Origin: Hydractinia symbiolongicarpus
Taxonomy: Eukaryota > Cnidaria > Hydrozoa > Anthoathecata > Hydractiniidae
Length of the DNA stretch: 64,000 nt
Direction of reading: 5' to 3'
Assembly (NCBI RefSeq): GCF_029227915.1
Contig: NC_079878.1
Location: forward strand, 4,650,001-4,714,000
The first letter of the stretch is position 1. The number at the start of each line of letters is the position of its first letter. The position numbers and the translations under genes were made by a program. Below, piece by piece: positions 14,245-25,674 of the stretch. The notes under the pieces are model-generated. The model was given only the letters and a program-made list of their open reading frames with translations. It was not told the origin of the DNA and searched no databases.

Positions 14245-15887
14245 TAACAAAATTTAGTCAGCAAAAAGAAAATTTGATCGGTACAAATTACTATTCACTG
14301 ATATGGTATCGTCCAAATTTTCTGATCGTTTTTCTACTCAAATCCGTTATATCAACTCTATCTCAATAAATAAATTAAAAAAAAAAGTTAGATCTAAACT
14401 TGAGCAAATATTTTCTAAACGTGCATAGTTGAACGTGTACTTAGAGCGGAGTTTTGCAACAAAAATAAATAAATAAATAGCCTTTACTAATCAGATTTTG
14501 TTTTTTGAAATATAGAATTATACAGTGATAATTACAGTACTCCACGAATTTGTTAAAACGAAGGATGGAAACTATTTTTAAGAAATACACAAAAATACTA
14601 AACCAACATTGGTCAAAGAAATGGTCTCATCAAAGATTACTGCATGTTTAGTAAAAATAAAAATTACAATAGTGGAGTTGTTTCTTACAAAAAATAAAGT
14701 AAATATATTTTTATTAACATTACTACTCCGTAAAAAATATTAAAATAAAATAAAAATTTACCTCTTTAGACACTTCTTTCGTTTCTTCGTCGAATTTTCT
14801 TGCGTCGAAAAAGAAACTTTTATGAAAATGTTGTTCGCTTTCTGTGTTTTTTTTGCGAAGCAACTGTAACCAATGTATATACTTCTATCGATATATTTTT
14901 ATAGATATTTTCATAGTATACACACTATTATCAAAATTAAATATTTACGAGTCACGTGATCCAATTGTTAAATAGGCAATTAAATTTTGATATGAAAAAT
15001 ATTATAAGAATTGCTTTCAAATTTAAAATTTCACTTAAAAACTACGAAGGATTATTTGAAATGCTCAATATAGTGGAACATATTCTATCTTACCGAATAT
15101 TTCAAATAATAGTTTACGTCCTGAAAAAGTTGTTTTATTGTTCTTATTATTTTTTATATTTTTAAACATATTTATCATAGTTAAAAACGCCTCCAAAATA
15201 ACTTTTACGTGCGGTTGCCATAGCCTCAAGGTGTGTTGCACCCTCAAAGTGGTTTTACCTATTGACCACATGTAAAGTTTTGGTACACTTTACGTCTTAA
15301 GTCGTTCTAAAATAAAAGTTAGTACACATGGTATTAGAATCGATACATGCGATAGCAATTCGCTTACAAGTATGCAAATAAAACATCCAGTCAACGCACT
15401 TGAACCATAACACGAGTGCGGTTTAGCATCTATGTGATTGTCCAACCTCATCCTCGACTCATTTGAGATACAGAAAAAATCTGTTGAGGAGGAAGAATCC
15501 TTTTGAGCTAAAGAAAAATTATAAAGGATGGTCCATTTATTAAAAATTCTTCAGATGAAAATAAAGGAATTTAAGAACCCGTGGGTCATTGAAATACTTA
15601 TTATCTTTCTCAATAAATTTATTTTGTGACTTATGAGATGGATGAATTTACATACTGTTGTTTGAGAGTATTGCGATGTTATAAATTGAAGGAATACATC
15701 GGCTAAAAATCTTTTCTTAAACGTGTTGATTGTGTTGATACATATAGCAAGAAGTGTCAAATAATTTTTTAAATATTAATTTTACATTCATGTTAAGTTT
15801 TCTATCTTTTAATTCTGTTCGGAACGGAGTTCTCAGTGATCCTTGTATAATGCTAGGAAGAACATAATATTTTCTTATAAAAAGCTC
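14245..15887. other. non-coding AT-rich DNA
   Basis: No coding sequence, RNA gene or named repeat could be recognised. Short open frames here lack any domain signature. Confidence 0.55.
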
Positions 15888-16212
15888 CAGTTAACTCGAA
15901 CCTCGGATAACTCGAACATTTGTTAACTCAAGCGAGGATAATTTCTTCAGATAACTCAATCTTTTAAGACTAGATAAATTGTTTGTTTGTTTTTATTAAC
16001 TCCGAATGTAATATAGATGGATAATGCTGTCTGTCTGAGAAAATTTAAATTACGACTGACTTGCATGCTTTTTTCAACGCCAAGATTGCCCCTTTTTGGT
16101 AACTGTTACACCCCACTTCTTGCCAAATTGGTTTTAACTATAACCTTAATTTAAACTAAATACGACATAACGTCAGCTTCGTTTAAAGGTTCAAGTTACT
16201 GGGAGGTAACTA
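15888..16212. mobile_element. possible pogo/Tigger-type MITE
   Basis: The left end begins CAGTTAACTCGAACCTCGGA with further TAACTCGAAC-like subrepeats, the style of pogo/Tigger ends. The right end, read in reverse, starts TAGTTACCTCCCAGTAACTT and continues GAACC. The match between ends is imperfect, so both the borders and the assignment are tentative. Confidence 0.35.
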
Positions 16213-16743
16213 TATATTTGATTTGCGGATAGCTACAAAAGCTCGTGCATGTTCGTTCTGCGCTGTGTTTGGACGATGTCTCTCCAGTTCGGTTAAAAAA
16301 AGTCGGGGAATGATCTGATTGAAAAGTTAAGCTGCTTTGATTTCCATAGGTAGATTCATGCCGAGAGTTTAGATGTAAACTTTGTAATACCTTCATTTTC
16401 GGTGCAGAGCATAATAAGTGCTTGAGAAAAAATAGTCATGGTCATATGTTTCAGGTCATGGTCAACATTAAAGTGTTTTTTCTTTATTTTACTTTTAGGC
16501 ATTATATCGTAGCTAAGTTGTTGTAATCTATACCGCATGATCTATGAATACTATTGTGTTTATGTACCACGTTCTTTAACTAATGTTCTTTTGCTATATA
16601 TACTTCTGGGCGATAAACATATGTGAACATTCCTTTTCCCGTCCACAGAAAGAACTTTCGCGCAGAAAGGAATAAAAAACAGAAGATCGTCCTAAAAAAA
16701 ACCAAAAATTCATCACTTGACCCCTATTTAGTATTAGTTTTTG

Positions 16744-17003
16744 TGGCGTGTGGTCTTGTGGTTATAGGGTTCGCTTCACGATCACAAGGTCCGTGGTTCA
16801 GTCCACAGCGCGGGCATTTTTAGCAGGCGTCTTCACCACAGCTCGGGTCAACCCATGACATGTGAGGAAAATTGGGTAGGCAATGCCGGTGTATACCTAA
16901 TGCATATATTCAGAACACAGTACCCACGTTGATAACAGTGTTCCCAACACTGAAGTGGCTATATCTTGTATAAATATTCGGAAAAATAATAATAATAATA
17001 ATG
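16744..17003 (+). mobile_element. tRNA-derived SINE with (AAT)n tail
   Basis: The 5' part is tRNA-like. An A-box-like TGGTCTTGTGG is at 16751-16761 and a B-box GGTTCAGTCCA at 16795-16805, one base off the GGTTCRANNCC consensus. They are spaced as in a tRNA-driven pol III promoter. A unique body follows, and the element ends in an AAT microsatellite near 16985-17002, a common SINE tail. A true tRNA gene is unlikely, because the acceptor stem does not close and the transcript unit continues into the tail. Confidence 0.7.
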
Positions 17004-17919
17004 AAATGAAAAAATACCTTTTTCGCTATATTTGCCATCTAAATTGTTGATTTAGTTAATTTTTAAGCAATCTTCAATTTATCAGAATGACCTGCTTGTT
17101 GAAAAAGATAACGTTCGATTTGAATTTAATTGCTTTAAAGAGATAAAAAACTTTCAAATTTTATAGAACTTTTTTAAATCAAAGCTTATATAGAAATTCG
17201 ACACGGTTTTGCTTGTTGCGTATTGGCCTAAAGAATATTTATATTAAAAACGCTTTTTTTTATGTGTGCACCATCGAACATGAATTTAAAATTATCAACA
17301 TTTTTATGATAAAGTAAATGTAGTGTTTGTGATATTCTGCGAACGACGCTTGCGAACTAATTAGGTCTGACATGTGTTCTTGGTGCTTTTCTGAAGCCAT
17401 AGTGATATGATTTTGTTACTTTCCAGGTTTTTGTGACCATTAAATTGAGAAACGTGAATTGGATGGACATCGTTGTTAAGAAGAGTTAAAATAGCTGTTC
17501 TTTTCAGCGGAGTGTTTCTGGACTTATTGCAACTTGTTTTTGAGTATGTAAGTGTGTAGTTATAATTTAGCGACTGTCCGGAAATGTTATTTGTTTACAT
17601 TTATAGCTACCATTGCGGTTTCTATAATGTTAAAATTTATACCACACTTTATTAACTGATAGCTGTTTTTAATGGATTTACACGGAACATCTGTTGTGCA
17701 CATTGGCTTATAAAAATGTTCACTATAAATGTAAGCAAACAACTTCGCAAGAGAATTGGTAACATACAGTCTAAAAAATCAACTTACACTAAATCCAAAA
17801 CCTCGCATCACTCCGCAAGAAAAACAAGAAAGAATGTTGAGAATTTTAAATCTCCTGAGTTGTTCATATTAGCATTCATCAACAAACGAAACGGCGTCGA
17901 ATTAGTGTGATAAAACTAG
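17004..17919. other. non-coding DNA
   Basis: No gene could be recognised. A 64-residue Lys/Arg/Ser-rich open frame at 17716-17910 has no domain signature and overlaps no supported splice structure. Confidence 0.5.
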
Positions 17920-18290
17920 ATAAGATAAGACAATCCAAACGGCATGAAGTGGCTTCAGGTCGGACAATTTGGACGAAATTTTTATGTATGCTGGAGCTCC
18001 CTTTTTTGAGCTGATGCACGACCTGATCCGAGCACCAATCATTATATTGAATATGGATAAAAGCTTTTGCTGCTTTGTTAACAGTTAAATCCAATGGTTG
18101 GAACTTATTCGTTAAGTTATGAGACACTATCACAAATTCACCTATTTGTAGAACAAAATTCTTTGAATATGTCGTTATCTTGCTCTTTAAATGTGTCCAT
18201 AATGACAAGTTAAGGCTGCTCATTAGACAATCCATTTTCCCTCTTTCTACTTTTCCAAATAAGGAAAAATTCTCGAGGGATTTGTCAGTG
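17920..18290 (-). pseudogene. decayed pogo/Tigger-type (DDE_1) transposase fragment
   Basis: Three pieces of one DDE superfamily transposase domain lie in order on the minus strand but in different frames. IMDTFKEQDNDIFKEFC is near 18195, HNLTNKFQPLDLTVNKAAKA near 18060-18125, and KLSDLKPLHAVWIV near 17935-17975. These match the segment around the last catalytic positions of pogo/Tigger-like transposases. At least two frameshifts separate them and no start or 5' half remains, so this is a relic. It fits with pogo-type MITE ends elsewhere in the window. Confidence 0.75.
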
Positions 18291-18684
18291 TTTGACTAAA
18301 TGCCAAAAATGAGTCAGAATCGGATGAGAAAATCAACATATGCATTCAAAAGTCTAATGAATCTTCAGAAGCAAGTGACACTGAAGTCTTAAGGAAATTA
18401 CAGAAACTTCCGATGAAAGTGACAGTAAAGTTATTCAAAAAAAGAAGAAGAGAACAGTAATAGAAGAAACACCCGAAAGCAAAGCGGGAAGCAACATAGA
18501 TCAGGAATATGACACTGGAAATGGAAAATAGAATTATGCCATCCAAGTAAATAAAGTAGTGTATTGTTTTTTGTCTCCCAAACCAAAATTAAGCTAATTA
18601 ATGAAATTTAGAAAAAGGACCAAAATAGTCGGGCAAAATAATTAGTCAGACAAAACTGACTAATTTTTTTGGAAAACTAAAATT

Positions 18685-18971
18685 ATGTCCGACTCAGATA
18701 CAATATTTCCTAAAGGAAAACCTAACTACATTTACGATTTCCCAGAGAGGTATGGGTTAGAAGAATGTGGTAAGAATTTCCTCCTTTACCTTTAATGTTA
18801 ACATATGTAACATAAATTGTACATTTTTAAAAAGAACATGATTTTTATATAGTATAAAATACACTGTGTATGTTAAAATCATACTTTTTTATTGCAGAAG
18901 GTGGCTTGTGGAATAATAATTTGATGTCCTTGAAGAAGGCTCAGTTAACTACGCTACCGTTTAGCAATTAA
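18685..18971 (+). CDS. weak two-exon gene candidate, 52 residues, unknown function
   Basis: An ATG at 18685 opens a frame starting MSDSDTIFPKGKPNYIYDFP. A donor GTAAG follows exon 18685-18769. A pyrimidine-rich acceptor TTTTTTATTGCAG precedes a second exon, 18898-18971, which continues in phase to TAA. The protein would be 52 residues, with no domain, signal peptide or membrane segment that I recognise. Splice signals are good, but length and lack of homology make it a low-confidence call. It may instead be an exon pair of a longer or decayed gene. Confidence 0.25.
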
Positions 18972-20110
18972 TCTATAAATTTTGAGTCATTGTTTTAACA
19001 ACCCAAGTAGGTAAAAAGTCAAGTTGCTTCCAACAAAATATACCTATACTTTAAATGGACTGGCAAACCTATGAGCAAGTAGCGTAAAATTGTGAATCAA
19101 AAATGTAATCTTTTCAATGTTATAAAACGAATTAAAGGTTGAACCTATTCTTCATTGGAGGAAAATAAAAACTATTCCTTATAAAATAAAGTATTAAATT
19201 TACCAATTTGTAAGGTCATTGATTTGCCTTCAATTTCTTTTAAAATTGCTTAATTGCTTAAAGCAAATATATTCAAATATTTTTATTATTATCATTAAAA
19301 TGTTAAAATTTAAAACGGTTTTTGTTGATGTTAGCCCGCCTTGGTCTTCTAAAGCCAGAAGGCAGATTTGTCTAACGTGAAAATTGCAGCTAGCACATTG
19401 TCTGGGCAAAGCAAAAAACTGGCCGCGTTGAAGCCTTGTGGTTTATTGAAAAATTAGAACTCGAAATTTTCTAATATCGCTGTCACAAGTATATTCTATC
19501 AAATAAATGTCGGCCGGTTTTATTTTTCCTGTTAACTTCGTGTATCTGCAAAAAAATATTTATTTTAAGAGTAGCAAAAAGAAATAGCGTGAGGTGTTTT
19601 CGTATTTTTGTTGCTGACGTTAAAAAACAAAAATCTATAATTCATCGCAAAATCACGCGATAAAACACGTTTTTTAATGTTATCTGTTACATAAGAACCG
19701 TGTTTTTTACACTGTTTGTTTTATAAAAATCAGTAAAATCTCACTTGAGATTTGCTCTTATGTCTCTTTTGGTGTTAATAGGTAGCACACAACTCTAGCA
19801 TCCAGCCTCATTTTTTCTTAATTATATATATTTTATCCAAATTTTTCTGAATAACCGTCTTCATATTGAAAACTGGCCTCTTACTGTTGCTAATTTAGCT
19901 CTATGCTCGTGATCAATCGAGCAAGTATGAGTATTTTTATTCAGTTATGGGATTGCTAAAAGTAGCTATCACGAACAACAACAACTAAGAGGGAAATACA
20001 AGAAAGTTTGCATCCTGGATTTTATTTTATAACAAAATTCACACTTGAATTATGTGTTTAGTTCTCTTTTCTACAGATCACTGTTCTCAATCCATTCTTT
20101 TTATTTATAA
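18972..20110. other. non-coding DNA upstream of lectin pseudogene
   Basis: AT-rich. No signal-peptide exon for the downstream lectin copy could be identified. Confidence 0.5.
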
Positions 20111-22470
20111 CTGATGCAACATGTCTGCCTTTAAATTTAGCGCTTATCACTATTGGCAAGAATTGTTTTTACTTCTTTTTCAACACAACAGCTACATGGC
20201 ACGATGCAGAGATTCAATGCAACGGTATAAATGGTCATTTAGCTTCGATACAAACTGAGCAAGAGCTAGTTGTGTTTCAAAACTTGTCAAATCGGTTAAA
20301 CAGTTCGTGGGCGAGCTTCTGGAGTGGTGGAAATGATTTGCTGCATGAAGGAAAGTTTAGTTGGAGCGATGGTATGTGTATAGAACATACTTATATTTGT
20401 TATGTGAACTTATTCATATGTTAATTAGTAGAGGTTAAAAAAGGATGTATTACAATGTAAGTAAAAAAATAAAATAAAAAAATAATACAATAATCTACTT
20501 TAGACGTAAAATTTCTAAAAACGTTACATAAGCCTGGCAGTTAAAATAAGCTGGTTTCTCCCCTTTTTGAAAATTGATTATTTTAATTTTATTCATTCCA
20601 GAATTTTAGATATTTTAGGGAAACGACATGATAATTAATTAATTTTCTAAAGTGAATCTACAATGGTATGCAAACTGTCATTGGATTTATTTCGAGGCTT
20701 ACTTCTGAGTTGGAAAAGAATTTAAAAACTCTGATACTACAAAGCTTTAACATTCTCTCTCTTGATGACAAACATAGTAATGTATTAACTAAAGTTCTAT
20801 AGGAAACAGGATGTTTTATTCACATTGGGCTGGCGGAGAACCAGAAAATACACATGATGATCAGGATTGTATATACATAAGCAAAGATGGATTCTGGCGG
20901 GACAACAGATGCTTCAGAACTTTAAAGTATGTCTGCAAGAAACGATGGAATGGTGAGTCCGAGTATATTGGTAGTTGTTTACACATAGAATAAAACAAAG
21001 ACAGAAATCTGCATAGCAGGTTGTATTTTGTATAAACACTTTCGTTATTCGTTCTATCATCTTTATTACCCATTCATTAAAAAAGTGGCCGTTTGTCACG
21101 TAAAAAAAAGCAATATATAAAATGTGATATTATTTATACTTATTTTTCTTTAATTTCCATGTCCTTTGTTTTTCGCACCGTAAATTCCCGCGCGCCGTAG
21201 AAAGAAAACACTGAAACCCAAATGTAATTCTCTATTTCGGGCCCTTTAGTCTCGAAAAATCTCTTACTTCGCATGCTTGCTCTTGTATTTTCATATCGAC
21301 AATCATTGCGAAGGAATGACAACAAAAAAATTTAGGCCGTCAGTAATTAGTCAAAGCTCTGCATTTCAACATCTCATTTCTTCTATACGCAGAAATCAAC
21401 TGTCCTATTGGATGGGATAAATTTGAAATCTCGTGCTATCAGATAAATTCAGTGGAAGAAACATTCTTAGACGCTAAAGTAATATGTGAAGGCCGAAACA
21501 GCACATTAACTTCAATAGCAAGTCAAGAGGAGAATGACTACATCAAAGAAAAAATTGGCGATAAGACCCACCTTGGCCTGAGATTGAAGTCACTCAGGAT
21601 GGGAAATATGAATGGCTTGACAGTAAATAGGAAATACACATTTTTTTTCTCTTATGTTAATATAAAAAGTTGCTTGTGACTAAAAAATGCCGAACTTAGC
21701 CAAAATTCGGCTTTGCAAGGAAGAGGTTCTACAAAAGAATGTGCAAATTCGAAATAGTAAGTCTAATTTGTTTATCGTCTGTTTAAACATTACGCAATTA
21801 CATAAACCAATCCATCCGTTTCGGAATAACATTTCAGGCTCTAAACAGTTAATCAATTTCCCTAAAGTCAATTTTTTGTTAATGCACTGCTGACATCATC
21901 AAAACGCCGTAAAATTGCCTATATTATATCTATTTGTTCTTCTTCCTAAGTGAATTTTTCCATTGGCCTTATCGACTATTCAGGAAGGTTACTGCGAATG
22001 TTCTGTTGATGAAACTGTTTTGATTTATCACTTTCTATATGTTTGGTTTGGTTTTTCTTTCTTTAATAATCAGACACTGAGAGGAATATAAGGTTGATAA
22101 TTCAATTTGCAATTACATATATAATTTGAAAACTTAATTCTGCGGAGCTTAGGTGTGCTGTACATGACAAATGTATACATATTACAAACAACATTTTATG
22201 CAGGTCTCTCATTTTGTCATGTTTACTTTTTCATACTGCGTGATATAGGAAGTTTATTTACCAACACAAACTGGTCGCCTGAACAACTAAACATGTTTAA
22301 CAGGGACATTGAAGATTGTGTTATGGTTAAAGAAAATGGTAAATCGTTTGAACCAACTGTAATGAGTCGTTATCATTTGCTTGCAAACTGGAACATGGTA
22401 AGATAAATTCAGAATCAGCAAAGTTAAAGATTAAGCAAGTTACTTATAGATAGAAAAAGGGTTTCTACTA

Positions 22471-22592
22471 AATGTAACTTATTTTCGTAGTAATCGAGGC
22501 AAGTTACGCATGCGCCTGATAGCGCATGCTTGAATAAAACTTTCCCACCCTTTTTTACTCACAAGTCAATTCTATTCGTACGGGTTAGACGA
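22471..22592 (+). repeat. A1 repeat of the split-direct-repeat element
   Basis: Starts AATGTAACTTATTTTCGTAG and ends in ACGGGTTAGACGA; matched by 26855-26974. It contains the hairpin GCATGCGC-ctgata-GCGCATGC at 22508-22529. Confidence 0.9.
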
Positions 22593-22609
22593 TTCACAGA
22601 GAAGAAATC

Positions 22610-23293
22610 ATGTCTAGTGGCGAAAGTGTATCAAGAGGTCAGAAAAGACGGAGAGAAGACAGATCTGCTCAGGGAAGTCTTTCTCTTTCTAGTATTAAAA
22701 ATTATTTTGACAAAAAGTTTGAAGATATCCAAACAAAGTTTGAAAAGGATAATCACAAACTAGCAAAGAAATTCAAAAAGGAACCAGAACTTTCTTTTAA
22801 GTTTAAGGGGAACAAAAAACAATACGAGTTTAATGAATCTATTCGACGTGACCTTGAGACGTTGGGAGATCTGATAAAACAAGGCTCAAAGCACAGATCT
22901 ACAAAAATGTTACAGGAGATAGTTTCGAATATTGAAAAAAGGAACAAATTAATTAAAATTGCTAACAGATCTATTGTAGGGTGGAGTACCGTCGACGAAT
23001 ACATCTCAGATGACCTGGCTAGCGACTCCGCAGACGAGCGAAAAATTAAAGCTACTGAAAATCGTGCCATCAGAAAAAAGCAAAACACATTTAATCGCAC
23101 CAGGAAATCAAAGTTTTCGGATGTATCGTCAACGATCTCCAAAGCTCCAGATAAAATCCCGTTTCGGAATGCTGAATCAGACTTCAGACGAGTTGTTCAC
23201 CCCAATGCGACTAGCTTCAAGCCAACAGGAACTTGCTTCAGCTGCGGAAAAAACGGACACTGGCGAAAATACTGCCCCGAAGCTAAAAGATAA
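22610..23293 (+). CDS. gag: Gag-like protein of the DIRS-order element
   Basis: The product is 227 residues from ATG. The N-terminal half is strongly basic and charged (RGQKRRREDR, KKFEDIQTKFEKD), suggesting nucleic-acid binding and self-assembly. A single CCHC zinc knuckle lies near the C-terminus: CFSCGKNGHWRKYC (CX2CX4HX4C). It overlaps the pol frame, which is shifted by one base. It is intact, with no stops. Confidence 0.85.
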   Translation: MSSGESVSRGQKRRREDRSAQGSLSLSSIKNYFDKKFEDIQTKFEKDNHKLAKKFKKEPELSFKFKGNKKQYEFNESIRRDLETLGDLIKQGSKHRSTKMLQEIVSNIEKRNKLIKIANRSIVGWSTVDEYISDDLASDSADERKIKATENRAIRKKQNTFNRTRKSKFSDVSSTISKAPDKIPFRNAESDFRRVVHPNATSFKPTGTCFSCGKNGHWRKYCPEAKR

Positions 23294-25280
23294 AAGTACA
23301 TTTAAAGATAAGTTAATATTTCCTTTAATTTCGTCTAAAACATGTAAATCAAAATCCAATAATAAATTTGAAAGTGTAAAAGGCAATTTAAAAAACAAAA
23401 TTCCCTTTTGGGAATCCATAAAAGCGAACAGAACAATTATAGATATCCTAAAACATGGCTATAAAATTCCATTTTTCTCAACCCCGGAAAAAGCGCATTT
23501 TGAAAATAATAGATCAGCTCTCATGGAAAAAGAATTCGTTACTGCTTCCATCAAAGAACTGCTTGAGAGTGGAAGGATTCGGGAAACTGCATTCACTCCT
23601 CACGTGGTAAACCCATTATCCGTTTCTACTCAAGGTAATGGTAAAAAACGCCTTATCTTGGATTTAAGACATGTAAATAAGCATATATATAAAGACAAAG
23701 TAAAATTTGATGACTGGAGAGTCATGGAAGAATACTTAAAGAGGGATAGCTTCATGTTTCAGTTTGATCTGAAGCAAGGTTATCACCATATTGATATATT
23801 TGAAGAACATCAAACTTATCTTGGATTTTCTTGGAAATTTGAAGGGATAACAAAACATTTCGTATTCACTGTTCTACCTTTTGGCTTAACTTCTGCCCCA
23901 TTTATTTTTACAAAAGTAATGCGTTGTCTGGTTAAATATTGGAGGAAAAGCGCGATTTGTATTTCTGTGTACCTTGATGATGGTTTAGGAGTCGCAAGCT
24001 CATACGAAACATGTTTAAAACAGTCGGAATTTGTTCAGGAGACTTTATTTAAAAGCGGACTCGTTGTTAACAACGATAAAAGTGTCTGGAATCCACAAAA
24101 AGAAGTAATCTGGTTAGGCGTTAAAGCAGATTTGCATAGAAATGTTTTCACTATCCCTCAAATACGAGTTAACTCCATCTTAGATTGTATTAATAAGGCC
24201 ATTCAAAACTTACCGTATTCAACAGCGAGAAATTTAGCAAGGCTGTGTGGCAAAATTGTTTCTACAAAGTTCGTTGTGAAAGTATTAATTCAATTAAAAA
24301 CTAGAAACTTATACAAAATCATTGATGCAGAAATGTCTTGGGATTCTCGAATTAATCTGAAAGAAAAGGATCAGGCTATTAAGGAAATTATCTTTTGGCG
24401 TGATAATTTTGAAATGTTTAACAAAAGAAAAATCATTCCCTACAGAATTCCACAAATTGATGTTTATTCGGACGCTAGTGATTACGCTATAGGAGCGCAC
24501 GTAAGAACGGACAGCAAAACATACACCTGTTTTAAGAATTTTAAAGTTCATGAGAAAAACTTTAGTTCCACATGGCGGGAATTATATGCAATTCTGTTCA
24601 CATTAGAAACATTCAAAACCATATTAAAAGGAAAAATTATAAATTGGAAATCGGACAATTTCGCAGCTACTATAATAACAAAATCAGGTAGTGCAAAATC
24701 CCAGCTACAAGAAATAGCTGAACGTATTTTCAAAATCGGTTTTGATTATTCTATCGATATCAATATATCATGGATACCTAGAAAAGAAAATCGTTTGGCA
24801 GATAAAATAAGTAAATATTTTGACTACGATGATTGGCAAACTACAGAAAAGTGTTTCAATACACTGAACAGATTATGGGGCCCCCTGACAATTGACCGAT
24901 TTGCAGACTACGAGAATGCGAAAACGCCAATATTTAATTCACGATTTTGGTGTCCCAGAACAGCGATCGTCGATGCGTTCACTGTCGCGTGGGGAAATGA
25001 AAATAATTACTTAGTCCCGCCTACGTCATTAGTGAGCAGAACTTTAAGTCACATGGAGGCGTCGAAAGCCATAGGAGTGCTAGTTGTTCCATACTGGAAA
25101 TCTGCAAAATTCTGGCCGTTATTAATCAACTCAGATTCGAAATTTAAGACGTTTGTCAAAGAATACCGTGTTTTTAAAAACACTAGCGAATATGTTAGAT
25201 TGGGAAATAACCGTGATGCGCTTATTGGCTCTGCTGCTTTTAAAAGCCCAATGATTGCGCTAAGAATAGCATTTTCGTAA
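23010..25280 (+). CDS. pol: Pol-like protein: reverse transcriptase, RNase H and C-terminal DIRS-type domain
   Basis: The open frame begins inside gag; recognisable pol sequence starts near 23400, so the true start may be a frameshift or re-initiation close to the gag stop. RT motifs in order are LILDLRHVNKHI, FDLKQGYHHIDI, LPFGLTSAPFIF and the active site VYLDDG. RNase H follows with IDVYSDAS, WRELYAI, WKSDNFAA and RLADKISK, giving the D-E-D-D set. The last 130 or so residues (RLWGPLTIDRFADYEN, then VPPTSLVSRTL and VVPYWKSAKFWP) resemble the Dam-like methyltransferase region found after RNase H in DIRS and PAT elements. That last assignment is from memory of the family and less certain. Confidence 0.88.
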   Translation: MTWLATPQTSEKLKLLKIVPSEKSKTHLIAPGNQSFRMYRQRSPKLQIKSRFGMLNQTSDELFTPMRLASSQQELASAAEKTDTGENTAPKLKDKSTFKDKLIFPLISSKTCKSKSNNKFESVKGNLKNKIPFWESIKANRTIIDILKHGYKIPFFSTPEKAHFENNRSALMEKEFVTASIKELLESGRIRETAFTPHVVNPLSVSTQGNGKKRLILDLRHVNKHIYKDKVKFDDWRVMEEYLKRDSFMFQFDLKQGYHHIDIFEEHQTYLGFSWKFEGITKHFVFTVLPFGLTSAPFIFTKVMRCLVKYWRKSAICISVYLDDGLGVASSYETCLKQSEFVQETLFKSGLVVNNDKSVWNPQKEVIWLGVKADLHRNVFTIPQIRVNSILDCINKAIQNLPYSTARNLARLCGKIVSTKFVVKVLIQLKTRNLYKIIDAEMSWDSRINLKEKDQAIKEIIFWRDNFEMFNKRKIIPYRIPQIDVYSDASDYAIGAHVRTDSKTYTCFKNFKVHEKNFSSTWRELYAILFTLETFKTILKGKIINWKSDNFAATIITKSGSAKSQLQEIAERIFKIGFDYSIDINISWIPRKENRLADKISKYFDYDDWQTTEKCFNTLNRLWGPLTIDRFADYENAKTPIFNSRFWCPRTAIVDAFTVAWGNENNYLVPPTSLVSRTLSHMEASKAIGVLVVPYWKSAKFWPLLINSDSKFKTFVKEYRVFKNTSEYVRLGNNRDALIGSAAFKSPMIALRIAFS

Positions 25281-25348
25281 AACCGAGACAGTAATTTTAT
25301 GACGGATACAAAATTGTACATCATGAATTGTTACGAAATATGTAGGTC

Positions 25349-25645
25349 AGCAGGATTGCAGATCCCTACTGCTGTGGAAACACAATCGTGAAAAGTGTAA
25401 ACAGACGGGTAGTCAAGCCCCAGTTTAAGAGGAAGGTAGCATTAGCAGGAGTGCAGATGGCTACTGGATATAAACTTTGGGTAGCTTAACCCACTATTTT
25501 AAGGAAGGTAGAATCAGCAGGATTGCAGATGTCTACTGCGCATTGAAACGACTGTATTAGGATTATATGTTGCCGGTTGTGCAAAACGTAATAAAATTAG
25601 CAGGATTGCTTAGGTTAACAAAGTTGGTTGGCAGAATTGCAAAAA
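25349..25645 (+). repeat. diverged interspersed motif AGCAGGATTGCAGAT
   Basis: In the 394-bp gap between pol and the recombinase ORF, the string AGCAGG(A)(T/G)TGCAGATNNCTACTG recurs near 25349, 25447 and 25507, with shorter relatives near 25597 and 25630. The copies are irregularly spaced. Possible roles are a promoter/initiation region for the recombinase or an RNA packaging signal; nothing in the sequence decides. Confidence 0.6.
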
Positions 25646-25674
25646 ACATGTGTTGTACTAAAAGATGAGTGTAA

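Noticed and set aside
16744-16815. Possible functional tRNA gene
   Set aside because: A and B boxes are present, but there is no convincing acceptor stem and the sequence continues into a SINE body with a microsatellite tail.
16623-16823. 66-residue open frame
   Set aside because: It overlaps the tRNA-like head of the SINE, and no splice or homology support exists.
20077-20110. Alternative acceptor at 20075-20076 that might rescue lectin copy A
   Set aside because: With the phase-1 intron used in copy B it leads into a TGA before the lectin domain, so it would not restore the product.
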